The notes beneath the pieces are model-generated. The model was given only the letters and a program-made list of their open reading frames with translations. It was not told where the DNA came from and made no database searches. From Pycnopodia helianthoides (lineage: Eukaryota > Echinodermata > Asteroidea > Forcipulatida > Asteriidae), in the NCBI GenBank assembly GCA_032158295.1, contig CM063252.1, positions 19,054,036 through 19,118,035 on the forward strand: 64,000 nucleotides of DNA. The letters are read 5' to 3'. Each line of letters starts with the position of its first letter. Positions within the stretch are counted from its first letter, which is position 1. The translations under genes were made by a program, and so were the position numbers. Shown one piece after another: positions 13,201 through 23,700 of the stretch.

Positions 13201-13424
13201 TTGCAGAGCTTGAGAAGGAATTTTTGCGTGGTGGACGAGATAAAATACAGAAAGATAGACCTGGCTCTTCCAATGTGAACGAAATTACGTTTGTATCAGC
13301 GTGCAGTGATTTTGACTCTGGGGAGCTTGGACTGTGGTGGGATGATACCGCGGAGTTAAACAGCTCTCTGGTCTCAGGGACAGATCGAGAAAAGTTGCAA
13401 GGATTGAGACAATTATCTGATTAG
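9899..13424 (+). CDS. Long coiled-coil protein, four coding exons, function unknown
   Basis: The joined exons are 9899-10225, 10493-10642, 10883-10968 and 11096-13424. They total 2,892 bases and encode 963 residues; all junctions are GT-AG and in phase. Exons 1-3 encode a basic, non-coiled N-terminal part (residues 1-188) with a beta-rich stretch containing the words LAKDGRCVVLVEYEQRIFVN and YIQDGGHVWDRLG. Exon 4 encodes almost pure coiled coil: one block at about residues 311-377, a serine-rich linker, then about 462-867. It has dense E/K/L heptads, no transmembrane segment and no signal peptide. I do not recognise the family. General resemblance to myosin-tail, centrosomal or ciliary coiled-coil proteins is expected from composition alone. 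It lies 1.2 kb upstream of SPAG17 in the same orientation. Confidence 0.8.
10493..10642 (+). CDS. Coiled-coil gene, coding exon 2
   Basis: The acceptor is TGTTTCAG and the donor AAA followed by GTAAGT. It encodes exactly 50 codons, phase 0 at both ends, beginning IYIQDGGHVWDRLGKKN. This exon cannot be spliced directly to 11096 because the phase would give an early stop, which is what reveals exon 3. Confidence 0.7.
10883..10968 (+). CDS. Coiled-coil gene, coding exon 3 (short)
   Basis: An 86-base exon between the acceptor CTCCCTACAG and the donor TGC followed by GTAAGC. It adds 28 codons plus two bases, starting NGYYDNRARFPG. Its phase 2 end joins exactly to the single leading G of exon 4 to give alanine then ITFESELTE. 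It is the only segment I found that repairs the phase between exons 2 and 4. Confidence 0.7.
11096..13424 (+). CDS. Coiled-coil gene, large terminal exon
   Basis: The acceptor is TTTCTCTTAG. The exon stays open for 2,329 bases to a TAG at 13422-13424. It encodes residues 188-963. Repeated LxxLxxE heptads, absence of proline over long spans and abundance of Glu, Lys, Arg and Leu mark a long dimeric coiled coil. A serine- and glycine-rich linker (GSSSEGSGTN) separates the first and second coil. The final 40 residues are acidic and non-coiled, with WWDD. An ATG at 11064 in the same frame lies in the intron and is not the start. Confidence 0.8.
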
Positions 13425-13648
13425 TCCATGAGTAAACTCATTGTGAGCATGATTGTTCTCACTGTTCAAATTTGGAGCTAAGATGACATTTTCTTGATAA
13501 AAGCCAAGCAACTAATGAATATCACACAGGGCTCAAGCAAGATACAACTGTTGTGTCCTAACTTCCAATTCTATGGCATGTATAAGGGGAAAACGTGAGC
13601 TAGTTTGTATTTGCATAACGTTAATTAAGACATACAATTTACTGTGAG

Positions 13649-13654
13649 AATAAA
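13649..13654 (+). terminator. Poly(A) signal of the coiled-coil gene
   Basis: AATAAA lies 225 bases after the stop codon and is the first canonical hexamer downstream. Further copies near 13,988 and 14,220 could be alternatives. Confidence 0.5.
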
Positions 13655-14448
13655 CATCAAGGGAAGAGTTTCCTAACATGTTTTTATATCTGGAAAAATG
13701 ATATAAATACTGTAAAACTGCTTTTCTGTTGTCATAACAAAATAAGTTTTGTGAAAAAGTGTTGGTTTATGTTGGTGGTATAGGTCGCTGCATGAATTTT
13801 TTGTCCAATATTGCCTTTTCTATGTTCATCTTGCTCCTAAATACCTAAAATCTTTCAGTTGTAAATTATAATAAGTAAAAAAAAAGCTCATTGTCAGGAA
13901 GAACTTTTCAGTTAAAATTGTAGGTAACGAAAATAAGAAGTTCGTGTTGCTTAATTCCCAAATTATGGAATAGGCTGATGAGAAATTAATAAACTAATTT
14001 TCCGACTGGAGTTTATCGCTCAGTGAGCGTTTTATTCATTTGTTGAATCTATATGATTTCATGCAAATGTGTAATCGGTTTTTCACTATTTTCTCGTGAC
14101 CCAGATTGCCGATCGATCTCAAACTTCTACAGGTTTGTCAGTTTATGGTGGATTACATAAAGTGCTTACACTTCCAGCAACTGTTTTGTTAGCAAAACCA
14201 ATTCTGTAATGTTCCTTTAATAAACAATAATACAACAAAACTCAAAAAATGAGGCAATTTCTGACGTTTCAATTTTGTAATAAAAACTCGTCAACCAAAA
14301 ATGTATTTAAAAAAACAAATTTCACCTACTGTAGGCCTATCTATTCCGCTATTATTCACACGTGAACGAAAAAGAACGCAGAAACCTTCGAGACGCGGCG
14401 TGTGTGAGAAAAATTACGGGCTACTGAAAAATAACGGTCACAATAAAT

Positions 14449-14459
14449 AGCGCCCTCTG
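14449..14459. promoter_or_regulatory. CTCF-like core AGCGCCCTCTG
   Basis: The reverse strand extended to 15 bases matches the animal CTCF consensus CCASYAGRKGGCRSY at 13 positions. It lies about 140 bases upstream of the SPAG17 start. The same 11-mer recurs at 40693-40703, and its reverse complement in near-identical form at 54677-54687. Confidence 0.4.
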
Positions 14460-14475
14460 TTGTTTTCCGTACACT

Positions 14476-14488
14476 ATTTCCTAGCAAC
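14476..14488. promoter_or_regulatory. X-box-like RFX site in the SPAG17 promoter
   Basis: ATTTCC-T-AGCAAC fits the X-box consensus RYYNYY N(1-3) RRNRAC. RFX factors use such sites to switch on ciliary genes in animals. It is about 105 bases upstream of the SPAG17 ATG, a typical distance, and SPAG17 encodes an axonemal protein. The match and position are seen; binding is inferred. Confidence 0.5.
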
Positions 14489-14502
14489 ACAAGTACAACA
14501 AG

Positions 14503-14550
14503 ATGGCCGCTTATGTGAAGTTTAGTGTGAACCAGGCCATTGAAAAATAA
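14503..14550 (+). CDS. Short upstream ORF before SPAG17 (15 codons)
   Basis: An ATG in CAAGATGGCCGC, 11 of 12 positions matching the TISU consensus SAASATGGCGGC, opens 15 codons starting MAAYVKF and ends at a TAA, 41 bases before the SPAG17 ATG. If the transcript starts upstream of it, it would be a strong upstream ORF. If it is instead a YY1-type initiator, transcription may begin around it and the ORF be only partly transcribed. Confidence 0.3.
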   Translation: MAAYVKFSVNQAIEK

Positions 14551-14591
14551 CTGATTATATGCAATCGTGTCGTTGATCTTTTGTTTTTAAT

Positions 14592-17500
14592 ATGTCAAAG
14601 AAGAGAGCAAAGAGTGGTGGCTCAGCTGGTGTGTCCAGATGGGACTCTGGAATTGTACAGGCACCATTTGAAGAGGTAAACATTCCATAAAATAAGTTTG
14701 TTGATAAACGATCCGATGGGGGTCAATGTGTTTGGTGGATACAGATTTAAAGCGGTGAAGGGCAAAACAAGAAGGCTCAAGTCGGAGCGCTTTAAATGGG
14801 GCAACCCAAGTTACGTGATAACGTCGGAATGATTAAAAACAAAATACAGAAATTACCATAAACCCTTATCAGGGATCATTACAAAGTTGTAATGCTAATG
14901 TTTTATTTTTTTTTGACTCTGACTTTTTTCAATGGTTTTGAGTTTGATGCACATCTGACTCTGAGACTGAGTCATGTGAGTCTGACATTATTCCTAAGGC
15001 CAACAACCGTAATTGTTGACATAAACAGTACATACCTAACCCAGTGCCAAGCCCCTAGCCTTTGTCATGATTATGAATGAGGAATACTCAAGCTATATAA
15101 GTATACTAAATGATATAGGCCATCTATCTATGACAGCACTGAACATGCGCAGTGACTGTTTTTTTGGACTTTGAAATTTTACTGTGACAAATGTCAGTCT
15201 CGTTCCGCTTCAGTTCAACGTTGTCATTGTGACATTGTATTATTGAGATGGGAATCACCACAATGTCTACTTGCGCTTGTGAGCACTAGCGCCTGTAGCC
15301 ATGTGCTTTTTTGAACCAAACAAAACAGTTGATGTATATCTACATCCTATAATGCATGAGAGGTAAAGTGAGAGCTGGTGAGCTTAATCAAGTTCAAATT
15401 TCATTATAATTTAAAGATTAATAAGAACGCACACTATTTACAAGTTAACCCAATCACTACAAGAAAAGATTTGAAGTGAACAGAAAAGAGACGACAACTT
15501 GCTGGGGTAATTTATTGTATCATTTTATTTTTACACTAGGAAACCTGGACTGCCAGCATAGCCTTTGTAGTTGGCCAACGCTTGGAAGATTATGAAAACA
15601 CCAAGGTTTTGTCTGGTGCTGTTAATTCTGGTCTTAGAAAACTCTTCAGTGTCATCTCTAAAGATCTTCTTGCCCTCGAGGTTAGTATGTTTTTTTGTCA
15701 CTAATAATTATTATGGCGTTGTGTTAAAACGAATAAGTCAAATAATCACACATTCCGAACCCAAAATAAAGAAAGTATAAAAAACAAACAAAAGGAGGTT
15801 CACATTTAAACCTGTCTTCAATACTCCAGGTCAAAATCAATTTAGTCCTTTTGTGAAAACCAAAGCACTTTTTAAAACTAAGAACTCTTCAATGTTTTAA
15901 CTACACTGAAAGGAAGGTCTGCTCCACAAGTGTGGGTTTCTCCAACCCATTAAGACAATTTAACTGTATTGACCCAACTCACCAACAATGCCATTTTGGA
16001 AAACCGAGTCCCATTGCTTGTAGTGTTTTTACATGCACCATGTTTTTACTTTCAATTTGGCAAAAAAACAGCGCAAAGGGTTTTTCAGACATAATGCCCA
16101 ATATATGGCAGAGTGTGTCCCCCCCCTCAAATGTTTCCATACTTTAACACACTCTTTATCTCTTGTACAGGAGAACCCCACTTAAATCCTCTAAAGAATT
16201 AATGAGATTCCCAGAATGAAGACACAATAGGGGGGGTACACCATGCCTCATATCAAGCACCAAATGTAGAAACCACAGAGGCAATTGCAATTGTTGTGTG
16301 GAATTTCATATCAAAGATACAATAAACACATTTACTATTATTGGTTTCTGACAGACGTTACTGACCTTTTTTCCTTCTAGGTGCAAGAGCTTGGGAACAC
16401 AAAAGCTAAGAAGCCCAAGGAAGCTCCGATGTTCTCAGAGATCTGTGAAGCAGTGAAGCCCCACCTGGATAACAATGAAGATATCCCTCTTCCATTGCTG
16501 GCCAAGCTGCTCAAATGGAAACTCTTAGCCATCAAGCAGAAAGATCTGAAGAGAAGAGAGGATGACAAAAAGGTACGTTTGGCATTACTCAATATAAGCA
16601 GGAACTAATTAAGCAGGAACAGCAGTCACAATTGTATCAGTCAAAATGTAATGAAAAGTTTATAAGCCATTTTGAGATGTGGTGGACACAATACGACGAC
16701 ACTACTGATTTGATTAAATCTGTCTTTATTATCTATCCCAAGCCAAGTGTACTCCTATAGTGTCCACCATTATCTCAAAGAATGCTAATTGCATTTGAAT
16801 AAACACCACATTTTGTTCTTATAGCAATGTTCTCTGCTAAGAATAATGAGCTGAACATCATTTCATTTTGTGTGTTCATTTGATTAGGTTGTGAAAAAGA
16901 CATTACATATTTTTGCCTCTTTCTTTATTTATTCTGAAAACTTGTAACTACTGTTCAGTTAAATATTTTTTTGGGGGCATACTAAACAACATAGTCTCAC
17001 CTTCTGTTTTCCTGCACTTCGAATAGGTATCCAGTGGTAAAGACAAAGACAAGAAAGGTGGCAAGGCAGACAAACGAGCTCGGAGCAAGTCCCCAGCAAA
17101 GGGCAAGGGGAAGAATAAATCCCCTGAGGTCCCGTCTCCCAAGAAGGAGAGCAAACTGAAGAAGAGAGGAGAAGAAGAAGATGATAATAAATACATCGGT
17201 AAAAACTCAATAATAATTCACACACTGAAGACAGTGTTTTAGTTTTACAAAGTTTTGTCCCTGTAACATTGATAAGATGTAGTTGATTGATATTGAGATA
17301 TTTTCTTTTCCCCTATGAAGATGATGAACCTGACGATGGCCCACAACACTACATTGTGATTGAGGGGTTTGACCTTGCACCCTTGCTAGCCCTACTCTCT
17401 GACCTGGGTATCAATGTAGACAGCATCATTAAGGTGGGGTCAGAAGACTATGAGAGGTTTGAAAAGCGGAAGGCACTGGAAGCAGAGCAAGAGGAGGACG

Positions 17501-20500
17501 AGAAATCTCCTGAAGGTCAGTTGGAATTATGAAGTTGTGAGTTTGATTAGGGGTTGGGTTTCAGCAAGAGATGAGTTCAGCTTGGTCAATTGTAGCATCT
17601 TGCTAGAGACAGAAATGGGTCAAATTTGGAATATAGATTGGGTCAAAGATGGTACCAGGTATTACACTAGGCTGTGTTTTATGTGAAATTGTTAAATGTA
17701 AAAATTTTCTTCTTAAATAACATATCAATAAAAAATCAACCAGCATGGTTTTTTGATAATGCTGATAGTGCTTATATCAAAAGGAATAGTTTTTCTCTAA
17801 ACTTTTGTGAATAAGAGGAACCATTCTGCAGCAGAGAACAATATAGTATATTTTCCTATTAGTAAGTTTTAAAGTGATGAATCTTATAATCAACTGTTAT
17901 TTATTTGCTAGTTTTGGAAGCAGAGAAAGCAAAGACAGAGAAAGCAACCATGCGATTAGATACATTCTGGAAGCAACATGATCCTCTTCTCCGCAACGCT
18001 CCAAAGGGATCTAAACTCCATGATGTAGCGAGGCTGAAGTACATCGTCAAGGAGAAGATTATTCCAGATGATATGGATGATAATGAACTGAGAGTAAGTA
18101 GGAAACAGTATTGTGTGTATGTATCAAAGTAAATTTGTGATCAATCAACCTGTTTCAATCAATCTGCACACATGAAGACAGGGAATAGGCTTGTGATTAC
18201 TAAACAACTATTACTCTGCTAAAAATGGTATTCTTTAAGTAAAACAAAAATCTTATTTAAAAAAAACTTTTCTTGTGTCACTCCCAAAAATGTTAATTGA
18301 AAAATGTTCTAGGGAGTGACACAAGATTGTTTTATCTCTTATTTTTTATTTTTCTTATTTCAAGAATACAATTTTTAGCAGTGTAATATTGTTAAGTATA
18401 ATTGTGCAAAACTAATTTAAGAATTCACTAATTAACGTATGTTTATTGCAGACTGAGTTTGGTACATCACTGTTTGAGGATATTGCCTGTATGATGTATG
18501 ACCTGCTAGATTCTAAACGTCAATTCCTGCACTACATGGACAACATGAAACTCGTCCAAGTCCCATCTGCATCTGGGCCCCCCATGCCTCCAGCTAGTAA
18601 GTCTTTATAAACAAATGGTATACAATTAACAATAAGAACAAATGTAAACCTGTGTAGAAATGAATTCCTCTAGAGGCAGGGTGACTTTTATTTGGGGATG
18701 GGCAATTGAAATAATTGTGTTTTGTGTTTTTCTTGTCCCAAGTGTCTGAAGTCCATTCTGGGGTGTCCCTGACTACCTCAGGGGCAGGGGCTGCGTTGAC
18801 TGCTGGTGGCCCATCTGATATCCAAGGGTTAGGGGGACTAGAGCAGAAGGCTTCTCCTGCTGAGGTGGATCGACGTTACTACAATGAGCTAATGGATAGT
18901 ATACCACATGAGAGTGCTAGTGTACCATTGATCATGCACTGTATGCTGGAACAGGTTAGTCTTATGCATGGCCAAATATTACTTGTATTAAATTGAGCTA
19001 GGCAAGGGAATTCTTTTCTAGTTGTTTCAGAGTATTGTTCCCTAAGGTGTCGGACCACGTTGGTAAGTGTTGTACTCATGTGAAACCAATGTTTTAAGAG
19101 CCTAAGGCCGTGTCCAAATTGGCAGCTACAGTTATGGCTGCTGCTGGATTGCCGTGTCATCATGCGTTGAAATAAAGGACATCCTTAGCAACATCCTTAG
19201 CCGTAGCTGTAGCCGCCAATTCGGACACGGCCTTACTCTTTGTAAAAATTGACATGTAGCTTGACTTATTTTGAGATATATTGCCAGTTGCGTGAGACCC
19301 CAGCTTAGATGTCCAAACTCGGACAGGAATTGTAACGTTTAAAAGACTTTCATCACTCTTAAGTGATGTTGTTTTACCTGTAAAACAAATTAAGTGAATT
19401 GATAACAAGTAGTCTGTTTTATGTATGTGACATGGCACTGAAATCTTCACTATGAATTCAAGGAAACTTACTTAGGCCATGTCAGAATGGGCGGCTTTGG
19501 CTGTTGCTAAGGGTGTTGCTATGGGCATTCTATGCTTTAATGCATGCCAACATGGCAACCAAACTGCAGCCACAGCTGCAACCTCCAATTCGGACCTGGC
19601 CTTAGACTCCGTGATTGTTTTCCCCCCTCAGATCACAGCGACAGAAGAGGACCTATTGCCGCCCAGTGAGAAGGCACATACACCTAGGGATGATGGTCTA
19701 GATCCCATTCTAGCTGCCCACATTGAGGGCATGACAACCAAACTGCACCTCTCAGCACAGGATAAAGAGGTAGAACATTTCCCTTTGAAAGTGAGAGATA
19801 TTGCTTGGAGAGTTGGGGGAGGGTATTGGGCATGAGGGAAGTACTTTTATATAAATGGTTGAAACCAAGAAATGTGGTTTTGATAAAGGTTTTTTTGTGG
19901 TGATGCATGATGCTATTTTGAACTAATGTTTTAAGTCAAGTTGTCATTTAAACTTTTTTCAGTTAAGGTGTCTGTTGTATTGTCTTCTGTTTGTAAGGGT
20001 GTTTAAAGATGATTATCAATCTTTTTTTCCATTGAACTGTACTTGACATTTAAAAAATGTGAACAATTGTATAAAGGGAAATACAAAATTTAATTTCCTC
20101 CCAAGAATCTGGAGAACAGTTTCCATAGTCTTACCTCCAAGTCTCCAGTGTCTAGTGGGGATGCAACCAAGCCTTACTTCTACCGGACTGGTGATGACAT
20201 ATCACGGCGACTCCACCATCTCAAGACGCTGAATGGATTCAATCCCTTGGAGGCTGAGCTTGCCATGATGGACTACATTCCTGTGGCGAAGCTGCGAGAG
20301 TTTCCAAGACCTTGTTTGGCTGTCTTGAAGCAGAGGGCTGCTCGTTTGCAGGTGTGTATGGCAGCTCTGATTACTGTGGGAGTAATTCTTGGGGAGGTTT
20401 TTCGTACTGTTCATTAGCCTACATTTAGCTGAGAGAGATCCTTAGCTGTGCCTGGTCTTCTGGAATCAGCTGCCTGATTATGTAGTCCGAATGTAATCCA

Positions 20501-20782
20501 AATCCACGTGAAAGGATTGATGTTGCAAGTCAAATGTTTTTTTTTTGTCCTGACAGGAGTTGATACAGCACTGTGCTAGTGGCATGGTGGACCAAGCCAA
20601 AGTGGACCACGCCTTCAGACAGTTTGTCTTTGAGAGCCTGAAGCTGAGAGGAACTGACTCTGGTGGTAACATCCTCAAGAGTACAACTGGTGAAGGCAAG
20701 ATCGTATGGGATGATCCCTATCCTCTCTTTGTCAAACAGGATGCCCCGCTGGAGATTTCTGTACCTATGGCCATAGCTAATG
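14592..20782 (+). CDS. SPAG17: SPAG17 exons 1-11 (N-terminal conserved region)
   Basis: Exons: 14592-14675, 15540-15680, 16381-16572, 17027-17198, 17321-17515, 17912-18093, 18452-18596, 18743-18954, 19632-19769, 20106-20351, 20557-20782. Exon 1 supplies [11 protein letters not shown] and a donor GTAAAC. Exon 2 carries the conserved [10 protein letters not shown]. Exon 4 is a lysine-rich linker ([18 protein letters not shown]). Exon 5 carries [19 protein letters not shown]. Exons 7-11 follow vertebrate SPAG17 in order ([37 protein letters not shown]). Exon 9 encodes [11 protein letters not shown]. Exons 4, 5, 7 and 11 end in phase 1, the rest in phase 0. Confidence 0.9.
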
Positions 20783-23700
20783 GTAAAAATAAAACAGCAT
20801 TTTTAATACATATCTTTTTAAATTAGAACTTTAAAAAGTACACTGTGCATTACCGAAGAAGATTAATAATAATTTCAAGTTCCACTAAAAACTTTGAAGG
20901 GTCTACCAACCCACAATTTTTTATATATTTTTATTTGAAATTTTTTAAAAGGACCTGGAATCATCTCAGTAGGCTCAAACTTTTACTGATTGAAATCCCT
21001 TCATTATTCATAATAATGTCAGATAAAAAAAAACTGCTTGTTGTAGCTATTAAACAGTAGGTTTAAATGTTTGCATATTGGAATCCCTTGATTATTCAAA
21101 AGTGACATTAAACTACACTTAAAAAGGTGCAATTATGTTATTGTACTCTGCCTTTAAAGCTTACCTCCAATTGTTTGTTTTGTCCTTTCAGCTAATCAGT
21201 CTTTGGATAAGCCAAGATCCAAACCAGGCTCTGCAAAGAGTGATCACAGTGATCTGACAGCTAGTGGGATACTGAAGAATGAACCCATGCCTAAATCCCG
21301 CCAAGGATCTGCCTGCAGTGCTAAGTCAGTCAGAAGCACAGGTATGGTACCTGAGAAAAGATCAATAATGTTAATGATGGAATATTAAATATAAAGTAAT
21401 AAACCGCAAGGGAAACTGACTGGGTAAATTTTAAATAATTTGGGGTTGAACAAAGAAAAATTGACTAGAGCGGGATTTGAACCAACAACTGGCACCCCTG
21501 AACGAAGATGTTGACCTGCCAACATAGTAGATACATGTAGCTCAGATTGTAGAGGGCTGGCTTGTAATCCGGAAGCTGTTGGTTCAAATCCTACTCCAGT
21601 AAATTGTTCTTTGTTCAACCCCAAATGATTGATGGAACTTTATGATTGCTTATATTTATGTATCGGGAGTAAAAATGTTTCACAGATATTATTTGTTTTG
21701 TAACTTGTATACACAAGCAGTTTTTTTTTATTTCAAAGGAAAACTCACAAAGGATCTTGTAGGAATCTGTTTCATTTTAGTTTCTTTCCTGTCTTCTTTC
21801 ACTTGCTTTGATTATATCTATGTTTAAATGCACAAACTTCTTCGTGTTTTGTAACAAGGAGTGTGTACTGCACATCACTATTCATTGGAACACACGGAAG
21901 GTATTTTCACCACTTCGCTAGTTAGTTGTTAATTAGTGTTTAGTTTCAATTGTTTTAGTTTATGCATGGCTTACATTACGTTTAAATATTTCGTATTGAG
22001 AATATTTGTATCCGTATTTGTATGTTTTCCCATAGTTGTATATGTTTAATTGCCAAAACATAGTAAGGCAATAAATAATGTGCAATGGTTGAGCACAGAT
22101 CAACTGGTGAGACTCCTTGGTCACAAAGTTGTGATGTTTTTCACTTTGCAAGGCCAAGGCAGGACATTTTAACCCTAGACAATACTTAAATATAATGTTA
22201 TCCGAATAAATTGTATTCACACTTGCATGATGATCAATGTGTAGCATATTTAGTGCAATGAATGTGCTTGTGTAGACATTTTCATTTTTAATCTAATATG
22301 TACAACAAGACATTAATATTTTGAAATAAAACTTTAAGTAAGAGTGTTATTGTTCGGAATAAGCATTCCTTTAACAACAGTATTTCTTCATTTTTTAATT
22401 TTTTATTATTGTTGGATGTTGCAACGAGTTAAAGAAAATGGAAATTTGACAGTTGTTTCTAAATTATTTTGTTTGAATCCTACAGTTCACTTTGAGAAGG
22501 ATGCGTCTGGCAACCCCATCCTTCCCTCTAAGTTGCCACAGGTCTTGGATTCCCAAGCTACCCCTTCAGAGAACTCACTGGATCCCCAGGTCACTAAAGG
22601 TCAAAGGTCAAGATCTAACTCAGCAGGGAGTATTGGGGTTCAGGAGATTGGTGAGAAGCCAGAGAGGAACCTGGATGAATGGCGATATGCTGAGTACTTG
22701 GAACCAAGAGTTCTACTTCAGGTAAAGAGTCCACAAGAGTACTTTATCAATTGTGAATAATAGTTTCCTGATACTGCTTTATTGTGGCATTCTGTGTTTC
22801 CAAAAGCCATTCTTCCCTGATGGAAGATCTGCACTAGCTTTGTATCTACTAAGTCCTAAGTTCATAAGAATTCCTCGCCAACCCACATTCTAATGACTCA
22901 AGCTGCCAGAAGTTAAAATAAATAACCCTGAAAGTTGATAATGTTATTTTGCTTGTTATCTATATTAGAGTTCTGTATTATTTTGTTTGAAATGCTTCTT
23001 ATACTTTTTCATTTGACATCTTAAAACAAACTTCTCAGGTTCTTCAAGATGCATGTGAGGTGCACCCATACATGGACACATACTACCACAAAAGGGACCA
23101 CTCTCTTCTTGTAGTCATGCATAATCCCATGGGTCCTGATCTCAAGAATCATGACCCATGGAGTACCAAGCTACATTCAAATGTTGGCTTCAGGTATGCT
23201 GCAGTTTCTATTATCACTATTGTCACTATAATACTTCATGTGAATGAGAAGCAAAGTGTGAAGTCATAGACTCAGAGGGATTATAAGTGTGAACACAAAA
23301 TAATACAAAGAATTTGGTATGCTTTCAAGGCTATATAAACATAAGTGACCATATTACACAATCAAGTGTTGCACACAAGCACTTTATAGCCTTTTTATTA
23401 TTATTTAATAAATTAAATAATGTTATGCATTGATTAAATGATGAGTTATGATTATCTTTTTTCTTTTTTTGCTGGGGGTGTAGGTGTAAGTATCAAATAA
23501 TTTTTCTATTGAGCAGTATTTGGTAACTTCTCGAAATCCCTGTGGAGTATATATTTTTTTATGAATGGTTCTTCTGTTTGCTTACTAGACTGATTTTTAT
23601 GAATATTTTTTTGCATTCTAGGCAGCTTGATGGAATTTAATCAAAATGGCATAGATTCACTTTGTAACATTAAGGTTATTTCTGTTCTTACATTTGATAG

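Noticed and set aside
11657..13273. Several minus-strand open frames over the coiled-coil exon
   Set aside because: Serine- and leucine-rich antisense shadows of a Glu/Lys-rich coding frame; no splice or start context.
21533..21601. Possible tRNA gene
   Set aside because: A and B boxes are present, but the anticodon stem has mismatches and there is no good acceptor stem; it belongs to the SINE foldback.
21385..21624. 79-residue antisense open frame with [10 protein letters not shown]
   Set aside because: It is the translation of the inverted tRNA-like SINE arms; such words arise from A- and B-box sequence, not from a gene.
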